This document shows positions 22,204-30,335 of a stretch of DNA of 64,000 nt, piece after piece. The notes under the pieces are model-generated. The model did not search any database. It had not been told where the DNA came from and was given only the letters and a program-made list of their open reading frames with translations. Positions within the stretch are counted from its first letter, which is position 1. Each line of letters starts with the position of its first letter. Source of the DNA: a virus; the IMG/VR virus record IMGVR_UViG_3300028920_000022, positions 124,001 to 188,000 of that record. The stretch is one strand, 5' to 3'. The position numbers and the translations under genes were made by a program.

Positions 22204-22481
22204 GAAAGATCGTCATAAATTCTGTTCAGGAAATGGACGAATGGCTTTCTAATCATCCTGACGCAAAGATGGTTAAAAGAACTGTTAATGATGGAAGTCC
22301 TTACGCTCATGTTCGTTTTATTTCTAAAACAGAAGATGTGAGTTGCCAACTTGGTATGGTGTTATGTACACAAAGTTATTATGCTAGAAAATTAACACAA
22401 GCTTTAGAAGAAGCATCGGAACATGGGGTAGATATTAATAAAATATTGAACGAGTTTTGTATAAAGGACATAATAGAATGA
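22200..22481 (+). CDS. hypothetical protein with DEWL-x-NHPDA motif and IKDIIE tail
   Basis: A 93-residue protein, GTG start overlapping the previous stop (GTGTGA). Residues 9-20 read EMDEWLSNHPDA, shared with the next gene (ELDEWLQNHPDA), so the two are tandem paralogues. It ends NEFCIKDIIE. TTGAAC, 17 bases, then CATAAT overlaps its end, a possible promoter reading into the next gene. Confidence 0.7.
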   Translation: MRKIVINSVQEMDEWLSNHPDAKMVKRTVNDGSPYAHVRFISKTEDVSCQLGMVLCTQSYYARKLTQALEEASEHGVDINKILNEFCIKDIIE

Positions 22482-22783
22482 TGAAAACAAGAAAAGTAAC
22501 TGCTCAAGAGTTAGATGAGTGGTTGCAAAATCATCCAGACGCCTATGTGTCAGATAGCGGGGATTTTGGTTTTTATTCTGATTGGGCGAATGAGTTGGTT
22601 TTGTGCGAGATTAACGAATTTTGTAAATCAAGTTTGGCTTCTAAAATTAGAGAAAAGTTCAAAGAAATAGCAGAAACTCAAGCATGTTAAGAATTACAAA
22701 ACGCGCTTAAAAGAGCAATGAAACTAAACTTAGATGTTTTTAAGATTGTAGATGAAGTAACGATAGAGGAAGTTATTAAATGA
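22478..22783 (+). pseudogene. tandem paralogue of the 22200 gene interrupted by an in-frame TAA
   Basis: From ATG 22478 the frame reads ELDEWLQNHPDA and runs to TAA 22688-22690 after 70 codons. Continuing in the same frame gives ELQNALKRAMKLNLDVFKIV, then EVTIEEVIK and a TGA at 22781. This aligns with the C-terminal KLTQALEEA ... INKILNEFCIKDIIE of the neighbour. A single nonsense codon therefore splits an otherwise intact gene. Either it is a recent pseudogene, the 21-codon end is translated separately from ATG 22718, or the stop is read through. Confidence 0.7.
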
Positions 22784-24084
22784 CCACAATTGCACAAGCA
22801 AAAGAACGTATCTTAACCAAATTGGATTGGGATAATACAGACCTAAGTTATCCGGTTATTTTGTGGGGTCCGCCGGGATTGGGGAAAAGTTTTTTGGTAG
22901 TTTCTCTTGTGTGCGAACGCATGATCGAAGATCTTAAAAAAGAATACTACGAAAAGGCTAAAGACATTACCGACAAAGAAGGCGAAGAATATCAAAAATT
23001 AACAGCAGAATTAGAAAGAAAACTCAAACTGCTTAATTTTGATGATATTACACACGAATTATTGGAGTTTATTGCGCCTCATTGTTTGGTTCTACGGTTA
23101 GCAGAACGTCCCATCGAACAGCTACAGGGTGTAGTTGTGCCATCAATGTCCGACAAGGATAATTTTGCCAGGTTTGTTATGCCAGAAAACCTAGTAAAAC
23201 TTAAGGAAAGCAAATGGGGAATAGTGTTTTTAGATGAGCTAGATAAGGCTAGCGATTCTAAATTCGGTGCAGCTACCCACATTCTAGAGAATAAAGTGGT
23301 TGGAGATCTTCAGCTTGGCAAAGGCTGGTATGTAATAGCAGCAGCAAACCGGGAAGAGGATTCTCATTTATCCAACCCAATTCCTCCGGAGCTTCGCAAC
23401 CGTTGCGCCAATATTGAAGTCGAAGGAGATTTGAATACTTGGATTAAATGGGCAGTTAAACATAATGTTCGCAAGGATATTATTCTATTTCATAAATTTA
23501 AGAATGGAGAATGGTTATGTAACTATGATCTTGAACAAACATATGCATTTCCTACCCCGAGATCTTGGGTGATGGCGAGCAGAACCATAGATCGGTTGCA
23601 GAAAAAACTTAATCCAAAACCTGACGACATTAAAGCCATGGAGAATTTCGATAATTTGGTTAGATATGAACTGATGGATTTCGTTGGCAAACAAGCTCAG
23701 GCTGAATTCTTCCAATACCGAGAAGCATATTTGAAATTTAATGTACAAGAGATTTTGGATGGAAGAAAAAGGATTGCTACCAAGGATAATTGCCCAAACG
23801 AAACCGTTCTAATAAGCGATCAATGTATTGCCGCATTTGCTATGGCAGATCAGGTCACTCCAGATATGTTGGGTAAAAAGGGAGACGAATCTCAAGCGTT
23901 TAAATTTCAAGCAGATTCGTTACGGATGAGGAATTTAACTCAGTTTATTGGTGATTTGTTACCAGAAATTCGTACCATATATCTACAACAGATTCATACT
24001 ACTAGGATAATGAATATTATAGCAGATTCTGGTTTGGCGGATGATATCATGGAAGATATAATCGAATACATAGCGGCGGCATGA
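22780..24084 (+). CDS. MoxR-type AAA+ ATPase (copy 2)
   Basis: A 434-residue ATPase. The Walker A is GPPGLGKS (residues 30-37) and the Walker B is IVFLDELDKAS (about 148-158). It has sensor-1 IAAANREED and the MoxR-like PTPRSW segment also seen in copy 1 (PSPRTW). A 40-residue charged insertion (KKEYYEKAKDITDKEGEEY) follows Walker A. It ends EDIIEYIAAA: the tail-like DIIE is present but extended by six residues. Its VWA partner, adjacent in copy 1, lies 4.2 kb downstream here (28285). Confidence 0.9.
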   Translation: MTTIAQAKERILTKLDWDNTDLSYPVILWGPPGLGKSFLVVSLVCERMIEDLKKEYYEKAKDITDKEGEEYQKLTAELERKLKLLNFDDITHELLEFIAPHCLVLRLAERPIEQLQGVVVPSMSDKDNFARFVMPENLVKLKESKWGIVFLDELDKASDSKFGAATHILENKVVGDLQLGKGWYVIAAANREEDSHLSNPIPPELRNRCANIEVEGDLNTWIKWAVKHNVRKDIILFHKFKNGEWLCNYDLEQTYAFPTPRSWVMASRTIDRLQKKLNPKPDDIKAMENFDNLVRYELMDFVGKQAQAEFFQYREAYLKFNVQEILDGRKRIATKDNCPNETVLISDQCIAAFAMADQVTPDMLGKKGDESQAFKFQADSLRMRNLTQFIGDLLPEIRTIYLQQIHTTRIMNIIADSGLADDIMEDIIEYIAAA

Positions 24085-24527
24085 TGGCTCAAATATTAAT
24101 CCCTTGCAAAGAATGCGACGGTACAGGTTTAGGGATTTATCCTAACGAATGTACTAATTGTAACGGTACAGGAGTAGCTCAACAAGTTTATGACACAACC
24201 ATAAAAGAATGGTTTGATGCATTCAAAAAAGAAGTGGATGATGTTAGATTTGAAATTAAGGAACTAAAAAAGGAAAACAAACAATTAAATGAGTTGATAT
24301 TATGCCTTTTGTTAAAGGATATGGATGAGGATTCGGTTTTTAAGATAAAAAGAAGGATAGACCAAAGTTTAGATTATGAAAGTCGATACAGACCCTACCC
24401 TTCCGATCATGATCCTGGATTGTTGTTGGGGTATAAATTAGAAATAAGCAATGGCAAAATATTAATTCGTTTTGTTGATAGTAATTTAACACTTGAAGAA
24501 GAGATTGCTAAGGAAATAATAGAATGA
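24081..24527 (+). CDS. DnaJ-type cysteine motif/coiled-coil protein with EIIE tail
   Basis: A 148-residue protein. Residues 8-33 hold two CxxCxGxG motifs (CKECDGTG and CTNCNGTG), half of the DnaJ zinc domain. A coiled coil follows (EVDDVRFEIKELKKENKQL), and it ends EEIAKEIIE. No J-domain is present. Adjacent to the MoxR ATPase (ATGA overlap), it may be an adaptor for it; this is inference. Confidence 0.7.
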   Translation: MMAQILIPCKECDGTGLGIYPNECTNCNGTGVAQQVYDTTIKEWFDAFKKEVDDVRFEIKELKKENKQLNELILCLLLKDMDEDSVFKIKRRIDQSLDYESRYRPYPSDHDPGLLLGYKLEISNGKILIRFVDSNLTLEEEIAKEIIE

Positions 24528-24823
24528 CAACATTACTTCCGGACGGTTCTGCTTTTTGTTGTGGTAGTTTTCCGCTTCCGAAAGGACATTGGTTGTATAA
24601 AAAAGGACATAACAAACCACCTATGCGGTTTCGTTTGGGAACGGATCATCCTGAACATAAAGCATGGGAACAGTCGGTAAAAGAAGCTGCTAGATTTACA
24701 ATTAGAGCGGCTACAATGAACGGAACGGACAACGATTTTGATCCGGATGCCATGGTTCAGATGTTTATTATAGGAATGATTGGGTATTATACTCCGGACG
24801 GGAGAAGCTCAGAGGATATATGA
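24524..24823 (+). CDS. hypothetical phage protein
   Basis: A 99-residue protein starting at the ATG overlapping the previous tail. It contains GSFPLPKGHWLYKKGHNKP and HKAWEQSVKEAARFTIRAAT, a combination I associate with conserved phage proteins of unknown function. The helical C-terminus is acidic. ATGA-coupled to the next gene. Confidence 0.65.
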   Translation: MTTLLPDGSAFCCGSFPLPKGHWLYKKGHNKPPMRFRLGTDHPEHKAWEQSVKEAARFTIRAATMNGTDNDFDPDAMVQMFIIGMIGYYTPDGRSSEDI

Positions 24824-25002
24824 CAAAGGTAGAATCAGAAGAAATGGTTGCCAAAGCTTTAATGACCGAGGAAGGCAAACAAGCTTTACGACCAATTATC
24901 GAAGAAGCTGGAGCAATTTTTGCCGATATGTATCCTGAAGGTTCTTTTGGATACCATTTAGGACGAGCTGTGGCGGGGTTGCCGCCTAAGGGTTTAAAAT
25001 GA
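24820..25002 (+). CDS. hypothetical small protein
   Basis: A 60-residue protein of two helices (MVAKALMTEEGKQALRPIIE) ending GYHLGRAVAGLPPKGLK. ATGA-coupled on both sides. Unrecognised. Confidence 0.6.
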   Translation: MTKVESEEMVAKALMTEEGKQALRPIIEEAGAIFADMYPEGSFGYHLGRAVAGLPPKGLK

Positions 25003-25346
25003 AAAATAAAAGCGGTGCAGAATTAATTGCAGACGAAAGAAAACGACAGGTTGAGACAGAAGGTTGGACAGCTGAACACGACGATAATCATTCTTATGGA
25101 GAATTAGCTATTGCGGCGGTTTGTTATACAGCTGCAGGCGCGGGTATTGAAGTTTTTCAACATTGTGAGACACACAAACCGCAACATACGTTTATTGACC
25201 CTTGGCCATGGGAAAAAGAGTGGGATAAACGTTTGGAATATGGTAGGTTGCCATCTTCTACTGACGAAAAACGTGATTTGTTGATCAAAGCTGGGGCATT
25301 AATTGCTGCTGAAATTGATAGACTGAATAGGATTCAAAATGTATAG
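24999..25346 (+). CDS. conserved phage protein (EGWT-x-EHDD family)
   Basis: A 115-residue protein with the recurring phage signature IADERKRQ-x4-EGWTAEHDDNH, a middle DPWPWEKEWDKR and a C-terminal DLLIKAGALIAAEIDRLNR. The helical His/Glu/Asp pattern resembles small MazG-like pyrophosphohydrolases but lacks the classic EExxE...ExxD motif. No function is assigned. Confidence 0.7.
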   Translation: MKNKSGAELIADERKRQVETEGWTAEHDDNHSYGELAIAAVCYTAAGAGIEVFQHCETHKPQHTFIDPWPWEKEWDKRLEYGRLPSSTDEKRDLLIKAGALIAAEIDRLNRIQNV

Positions 25347-25581
25347 ACACTATCGATACACTACATCATATCCTTTAGGAACAGATCGTGGCAGGGCGCC
25401 CACGTTAGCTCGGTTTGAGCGAGATACTTCCGAATTATCTGACGATTATACTTTTGATTGGCAACGCCCTAAACGTTTTGGTAATGGTTGGTGGCTAGCA
25501 GTAAACAATTCTACCGCAGAGGAAGATTATTATTTTGATTTTGAAGCTGATTGTTGGCTGCCTACTAAGGATGATCGATGA
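25339..25581 (+). CDS. hypothetical small protein
   Basis: An 80-residue aromatic-rich protein (YRHYRYTTSYPLGTDRGRAP; NGWWLAVNNS; DYYFDFEADCWLP). It overlaps both neighbours by a few bases. No family is recognised. Confidence 0.65.
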   Translation: MYRHYRYTTSYPLGTDRGRAPTLARFERDTSELSDDYTFDWQRPKRFGNGWWLAVNNSTAEEDYYFDFEADCWLPTKDDR

Positions 25582-25922
25582 AAAAGCGTTTGCGAAAAAA
25601 GAAGAGAGTAGGAGAGTTTCGCGAGGATGGTTTTCGTATTCTGGCGGAAGTAAATGTTACAAATAATTCTCCAGAGAACCTACAATTCGTGGATGATTTT
25701 ATTGAATTTATGGTGAACAGAAACCTTGGTATTGGCGGAGGTATTGGTGACAAAGTGGATGTTTTCTGTGCATATTTAGGGCGCGGAACATGTACCGAAG
25801 AAGATCGTCAAACTGTTATTGAGTGGCTTAAAAACCAACCTTTAGTATCGCGATTTAAGATTGGACCTCTTATAGATGGTTGGTACTTTACAGATGAAGA
25901 ATATGAATTGGTATTAGATTAA
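25578..25922 (+). CDS. YggL-like (DUF469) ribosome-associated protein
   Basis: A 114-residue protein matching YggL along its length: basic start MKKRLRKKKRVGEFREDGF, VDDFIEFMVNRNLGIGGG, RGTCTEEDRQTVIEWLKNQP, and a short acidic end. In proteobacteria YggL binds the 50S ribosomal subunit and is linked to ribosome biogenesis. A phage copy, with the bS21-like gene at 56474, suggests direct interference with host ribosomes. ATGA-coupled to the preceding gene. Confidence 0.8.
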   Translation: MKKRLRKKKRVGEFREDGFRILAEVNVTNNSPENLQFVDDFIEFMVNRNLGIGGGIGDKVDVFCAYLGRGTCTEEDRQTVIEWLKNQPLVSRFKIGPLIDGWYFTDEEYELVLD

Positions 25923-25948
25923 CATGGTGAAATTATTGCATATATTGT

Positions 25949-26110
25949 ATGAGCGAATGGGAAGTAACTCGTCATTATATTTCCGATGTTATGTTACCAA
26001 TGCCGAAGGTGGTAATGTGGACACGAAATATTAATTTTATGATAAGCTGGTTAGAATCGTATGTCGAGGCAGTAGATTTAGGTGTAGTTAATCCAGACTT
26101 TAGACCATAA
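25949..26110 (+). CDS. hypothetical 53-residue protein
   Basis: ATG 25949 to TAA 26108. The product is aromatic and hydrophobic (MSEWEVTRHYISDVMLPMPK, then NFMISWLESYVEAV). It has no clear ribosome site. A shorter overlapping frame from ATG 25924 exists, but its product looks less protein-like. It fills the gap between the YggL and radical-SAM-like genes. Confidence 0.5.
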   Translation: MSEWEVTRHYISDVMLPMPKVVMWTRNINFMISWLESYVEAVDLGVVNPDFRP

Positions 26111-26121
26111 AGGAAATACAA

Positions 26122-26838
26122 ATGGGTTATATTGAGAATCCTAAAACTGTTGGTAGTGGAATTTTGTGTGCAATCCCGCAAACTGGTGTTTGTCCCGTGG
26201 GTTGTCCCGATTGTTTCTTCCAATCGGGAAGATCATATCTCGAACCGTTGGATGAAAACTTACCCAACCTTCCTCCATTAAACAGAACCGCTGGGAAAAT
26301 TGTTAGATTGAACGATGGTAATGATTCTAATATACAAAGGGAGGAAGTGGAAAGGGTTGCCGAGCTGTACGGGGCAGCGTTTTTTAATACCTCCATACCA
26401 AAACGGTTAGCAGAGTTTAAAAAACCCGTAGTTCTTACAGTTAATCCTGGTAATATGACTGATGTTCGGGCACATTTAGTTGATCCTTGTCCCCAAAACC
26501 TAATGTTTGTTCGTGTAAGAGTAAATACTTGGAATTTAAGTTTGGTAGATAAAGTTGTGGCACATTATTCGGAGAGAAAGGTGCCAACGGTTTTGACGTT
26601 TATGGCTCATTACGAAGGATTTATCCCAGCAGATCATAGGGATAATTATTCTTTTAGGAAGCGTACTTTAAATTCTTATTGGGTAATAACTCCTGAAGCT
26701 TGGGATAATATTGTTGCACGTTACAAGGACAATTCGTTGGTTTATACTTGTGGTAAAGACTCAAACACCCATGCTTGTAAGCACTGTGGCAATTGTTTGA
26801 GAGAATATTTTTCTACAATTTCTCGTTGTGACTCATAG
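26122..26838 (+). CDS. radical-SAM-like iron-sulfur protein
   Basis: A 238-residue protein with C24-x3-C28-x2-C31 (GVCPVGCPDCFF), the radical SAM cluster spacing, and a beta/alpha body (VVLTVNPGNM; LMFVRVRVN; VPTVLTFMAHY). The C-terminus has another cysteine set (YTCGKDSNTHACKHCGNCLR) that could hold an auxiliary cluster. The usual GGE motif is not evident, so the class is uncertain. The ribosome site AAGGAAA precedes ATG 26122. Confidence 0.65.
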   Translation: MGYIENPKTVGSGILCAIPQTGVCPVGCPDCFFQSGRSYLEPLDENLPNLPPLNRTAGKIVRLNDGNDSNIQREEVERVAELYGAAFFNTSIPKRLAEFKKPVVLTVNPGNMTDVRAHLVDPCPQNLMFVRVRVNTWNLSLVDKVVAHYSERKVPTVLTFMAHYEGFIPADHRDNYSFRKRTLNSYWVITPEAWDNIVARYKDNSLVYTCGKDSNTHACKHCGNCLREYFSTISRCDS

Positions 26839-27031
26839 AACACCAAATTTCAAACTAGACGGGTTGGGAGAACATATTTTTGCGTCAGATGGCGAAATTG
26901 TTTTTCGTTTGCGCTGCATTAAATGTGGAAAAATAGTCTACAAAGTGCGCAACAGCGAAGGCAAGATTGAATTATGGAGCTATGATTCGCTAACTTGTGT
27001 GGAAGGTCAGATAAAGGATATAATAGAATGA
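26828..27031 (+). CDS. CxxCG mini-protein with IKDIIE tail
   Basis: A 67-residue minimal member of the family, GTG start inside the previous gene's end. Landmarks are GEHIFASDG, CIKCGKIVY, then LTCVEGQIKDIIE. TTGTGT, 18 bases, TATAAT lies within its last 36 bases, and AAAGGA serves the next gene. Confidence 0.7.
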   Translation: MTHRTPNFKLDGLGEHIFASDGEIVFRLRCIKCGKIVYKVRNSEGKIELWSYDSLTCVEGQIKDIIE

Positions 27032-27570
27032 CTTGCATTGTTGGTTTGGTTCATGGAAGTAGGGTCTATATTGGAGGAGACAGTTGTGGGGCGGCAGTGG
27101 AAAGGTATGATGTGGTTAGTAGAAAAGATCCAAAAGTATTCAAAGTAGGAAAGTTTTTATTTGGGTACACCTCTTCGTTTAGGATGGGGCAATTAATTCG
27201 TTTTTCGTTTAAACCGCCTAAGAACGATTGCAAAAATGATTATGAGTATTTGTGTACTAAATTCGTGGACGAGATAAGATCGGTTTATAAAAACGGAGGA
27301 TATCTAACCGTAGATAATTCTGTTGAAACTGGCGGAATATTTTTGTTAGGATATAACGGACAACTATATACGGTAGAGGATGATTTTGATGTAGGAATGG
27401 CTAATTTGGAGTATTATTCTATAGGCGCCGGAGCCAATTATGCTTTAGGGGCAATGTATCAGTCTGGATTAACTAAAAAGAGACCACAAGAAAGAATTAA
27501 AAACGCATTAGATGCTGCAGCTACGTTTAATGGTGCCGTTATGCCGCCATACAAGATACTTTGGGTCTGA
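27028..27570 (+). CDS. proteasome/HslV-like Ntn hydrolase
   Basis: A 180-residue protein from ATG 27028 (ATGA overlap). MTCIVGLVHGSRVYIGGDS gives Thr2 as the N-terminal nucleophile after Met removal, and Asp at nucleophile-position 17. PKVFKVGKFLFGYTSSFRMG holds the lysine equivalent to proteasomal K33. Later blocks GIFLLGYNGQLYTVEDDF and YYSIGAGANYALGAMY are typical of beta-subunit folds. It may be a peptidase or amidohydrolase. A partner ATPase could be one of the AAA+ proteins here. Confidence 0.8.
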   Translation: MTCIVGLVHGSRVYIGGDSCGAAVERYDVVSRKDPKVFKVGKFLFGYTSSFRMGQLIRFSFKPPKNDCKNDYEYLCTKFVDEIRSVYKNGGYLTVDNSVETGGIFLLGYNGQLYTVEDDFDVGMANLEYYSIGAGANYALGAMYQSGLTKKRPQERIKNALDAAATFNGAVMPPYKILWV

Positions 27571-27571
27571 C

Positions 27572-27931
27572 ATGGCTAAAAAAGGTGGAACAATTGATAC
27601 AAGGTGGGGACATCTTAGTGGTGGTAAGTTGTGGAAAGGACCTGACGAAGGACAAATATTCGGAATAGATGCAGAATTAGGTTTCAACTCCTACTATATG
27701 GGACCAACTTGGCGAGTAACCCGCTTTCCGTTTTTTGCCGGCATAACTGAACGATGTAGTGATTTTCTTTGGGAGTTATCTTTTGAATACAACAGAAAAA
27801 CACCCATAGACAAAGGATGTTGTTCTGAATGGAAAGACTGTAATACAGAATTAATACGTTCTGCTGGCAAGTTGCTCATAAATTTGGAATGGTTTTTGAC
27901 ACAATACAAAATATTGGACGTAATAGAATGA
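27572..27931 (+). CDS. hypothetical protein with ILDVIE tail
   Basis: A 119-residue protein from ATG 27572, one base after the previous stop. It contains WRVTRFPFFAGITERCSDFL and an acidic C-terminus ending QYKILDVIE. TTGACA lies 17 bases before CGTAAT in its last codons, another promoter-like overlap. The body is unrecognised. Confidence 0.65.
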   Translation: MAKKGGTIDTRWGHLSGGKLWKGPDEGQIFGIDAELGFNSYYMGPTWRVTRFPFFAGITERCSDFLWELSFEYNRKTPIDKGCCSEWKDCNTELIRSAGKLLINLEWFLTQYKILDVIE

Positions 27932-28284
27932 GAAAACTCAAGCTCATAATGAGTGATACTAACTTCACTAACGCCGTGGTCCATGATGAAAACGGTGAGG
28001 AGATTGGTTATATATCAGAAATAGCTATACGCCCCAAAAGAAGCATGATGTTTATTCGGGTAGAAGATAATATTTCCAGCACAGATATGGCTACTTTAAG
28101 AGACGTGATAAAGGAATCCTTACACGATGGCTCACCAGATCCTTTTGTTATTTGTACCAACCATTTGAATGTTGGGAAGATAACTTTAGACGATTATCAA
28201 GTGGATAATGCTAAGATTATAGCAAAACATGATGGGGAATGGCTAAGCGAAGAAGATGTAACCATCAAAGATATAATCGAATAG
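27928..28284 (+). CDS. hypothetical protein with IKDIIE tail
   Basis: A 118-residue protein from ATG 27928 (ATGA overlap). It is beta-rich (KLIMSDTNFTNAVVHDENGE; GYISEIAIRPKRS) and ends EEDVTIKDIIE. The stop is TAG, directly abutting the VWA gene, so here the tail is kept without an ATGA overlap. Confidence 0.7.
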   Translation: MRKLKLIMSDTNFTNAVVHDENGEEIGYISEIAIRPKRSMMFIRVEDNISSTDMATLRDVIKESLHDGSPDPFVICTNHLNVGKITLDDYQVDNAKIIAKHDGEWLSEEDVTIKDIIE

Positions 28285-29622
28285 ATGGATACCAAAGAAG
28301 AACAAAAGATTATCGAGGAAACACGTAGGGTTTTTGCGTCGCTGGCTCTTATTGCACCATTTGCTTATCCAATGTTGGCTATGCCAATAAGATTGGACCC
28401 ACGATTACCAGCGCCTGCGGCAACCAATGGTGTAACTGTTATTATTAACCCTAAAGAATGGGAGAAGAAAACATTCAAGCAAAAAATGTTTATTGCGATC
28501 CATGAATGGATGCATATTGCTTTGCTTCATTGTAAAAAGTTGGGTAAAAAAAGAAGGGTGATGCACAATTATTGCTGTGATTTTAACATTAATTCTATGA
28601 TTCGGATTGACATGAAAGATCAATTCGAGATGCCATGTTGTCTTTTCGATCCAACATACCACAACAAATCTTCCGAAGAAATATACAAGGATTTAAATAA
28701 CGAAGTAAAGCGACGTCAAGAAGAAGGAATGACGCCATTTTGTCATTGTTGTAACAGAGAGTTTGTTAAGGGTGATTATGCGGATGGGCGCTGGAAAGAT
28801 CCTGATGTGGTTAAATGTCCTGTGTGCAAACGTCCTACGGCTGATGGAAAAGAAATACCGGAACCTGAATATGTAGACAGAGAGAACGCAATTAACCAAT
28901 TAATGGTAGAAGAGTTTGGGGCGCCTTGGGGAAACGATTTGCAGGATCTTCCAGTAGATGCGGATGAACAAAAAATAATTGATCAGGTTATGAAAGCTGC
29001 GGCAAGATGTCGTTCGCAAGGTAAAATGCCAGGCTCAATGCCGTCTTTTTATGAAGAGTATATAGAAACAATTAAAAAATCTAATGTTCCATGGTATCGT
29101 ATTTTATATAGGTACGCTAAAGAGTCGTTAAAAGGAAATACAGATCGAAATCCATTTAAACCGGACCCTAAGTATTTACCATTTGATATATTTATTCCTA
29201 CAGAAAGAGGAAGAAGAGTTAGCAAATTAGTATTAATTGTTGACACTTCTGGTTCGATGGAGACAGAAGAATTTAAATATGCAGCCGGACATATAGAAAA
29301 GTTCTGCACATTAGTAGATAATTTAACTGTCATAACTGCTGATACTATTGTACAGGAGGTGCTTCGGGTGCGGAACGTGAGGCGAGAATTAAAGAAACAT
29401 GCCTTGAAGTTTAAGGGCAGAGGTGGTACAAGGATGGATGAAGCATTTGAAGCAGCCAACAAACTGCGTCCGAGTCTGATTATTCTTTATTCTGATATGT
29501 ACATTGGTGATTTTCCCCCAAAACCGCGTGCTCCTGTTATATTTTTAGCTACCAAGGATGCAAATATTACAAAGGTACCATATGGAATTCTTCTTAACAT
29601 GGAATCGCAAGGACAATATTAA
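28285..29622 (+). CDS. DUF2201-type metallopeptidase/VWA protein (copy 2)
   Basis: A 445-residue paralogue of the 8042 protein. HEWMH (HExxH) is at residues 73-77. A zinc ribbon (CHCCNREF ... CPVCKRPT) at about 153-193 is absent from copy 1. The VWA domain has DTSGSM at about 320, KGRGGT and LYSDMYIGD. It is presumed to work with the MoxR ATPase at 22780, from which it is separated by ten small genes. Confidence 0.9.
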   Translation: MDTKEEQKIIEETRRVFASLALIAPFAYPMLAMPIRLDPRLPAPAATNGVTVIINPKEWEKKTFKQKMFIAIHEWMHIALLHCKKLGKKRRVMHNYCCDFNINSMIRIDMKDQFEMPCCLFDPTYHNKSSEEIYKDLNNEVKRRQEEGMTPFCHCCNREFVKGDYADGRWKDPDVVKCPVCKRPTADGKEIPEPEYVDRENAINQLMVEEFGAPWGNDLQDLPVDADEQKIIDQVMKAAARCRSQGKMPGSMPSFYEEYIETIKKSNVPWYRILYRYAKESLKGNTDRNPFKPDPKYLPFDIFIPTERGRRVSKLVLIVDTSGSMETEEFKYAAGHIEKFCTLVDNLTVITADTIVQEVLRVRNVRRELKKHALKFKGRGGTRMDEAFEAANKLRPSLIILYSDMYIGDFPPKPRAPVIFLATKDANITKVPYGILLNMESQGQY

Positions 29623-30125
29623 TGGCAGATGACATACTTACGCGAGAATTAGTTAGAAATACTTTGGGAAAAATGGGGTTAGTTCCTCCTCCTAATTTGG
29701 GGAAGCTTGGAATTACCACCAAGGAGTTCTTATTAAAGGATTCTCTAAAGATAGAGTATTTAAATGACACTAATGAGCAACAGACTTCAAGTTTTCCGCT
29801 TTGGTGTGGCGAAATCTACATGGGAACTTCGCGCATGGTGGCGCTAGCTACGGATTTGTTTACCAGAGACGACGAATACCACGAATTTTGTGCTACATTT
29901 TGTGTGGACAAACTAGCCATTCATGGTGTAAAACACATATTTGCAGATCAAGAGGATGCCTATTTCCTTAAAGCGAATGAAAATGAATGGACACAGATGA
30001 GCTTATACAATAAGCTATTGATTACGGCTGGTATGGAAAGGCTTGCTGACTATGGGGTTTCTTGGCGTCCGTGCAAAGACTACGATCAATTGTACCCAAA
30101 ACTTGTAGAGTTGGTTGAAATGTAA
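29622..30125 (+). CDS. hypothetical protein
   Basis: A 167-residue protein, TAATG-coupled to the VWA gene. It has an N-terminal helix (ILTRELVRNTLGKMGLVPPP) and an alpha/beta body with four cysteines. Its position suggests an accessory to the MoxR/VWA system. No family is recognised. Confidence 0.65.
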   Translation: MADDILTRELVRNTLGKMGLVPPPNLGKLGITTKEFLLKDSLKIEYLNDTNEQQTSSFPLWCGEIYMGTSRMVALATDLFTRDDEYHEFCATFCVDKLAIHGVKHIFADQEDAYFLKANENEWTQMSLYNKLLITAGMERLADYGVSWRPCKDYDQLYPKLVELVEM

Positions 30126-30134
30126 GGCAAAAAA

Positions 30135-30335
30135 ATGAAGATCTACATTGTTTCTAAGTATCCCATCCCCGAACTAGAAAACCAGGATGCAGATCTTTTA
30201 GTGGATGACATAATTGATCTGTTTCAAGATCACAACACATGTGCTGTAAATGATAGCACAATAGCCTTAAATAAGGTTCGGGATGGTGAGGTTAAATATA
30301 CTTACTGTCTGAGTATTGAAAGGATATTTGGGTGA
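30135..30335 (+). CDS. hypothetical small protein
   Basis: A 66-residue acidic alpha/beta protein (MKIYIVSKYPIPELENQDAD). The stop overlaps the next ATG. Unrecognised. Confidence 0.6.
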   Translation: MKIYIVSKYPIPELENQDADLLVDDIIDLFQDHNTCAVNDSTIALNKVRDGEVKYTYCLSIERIFG

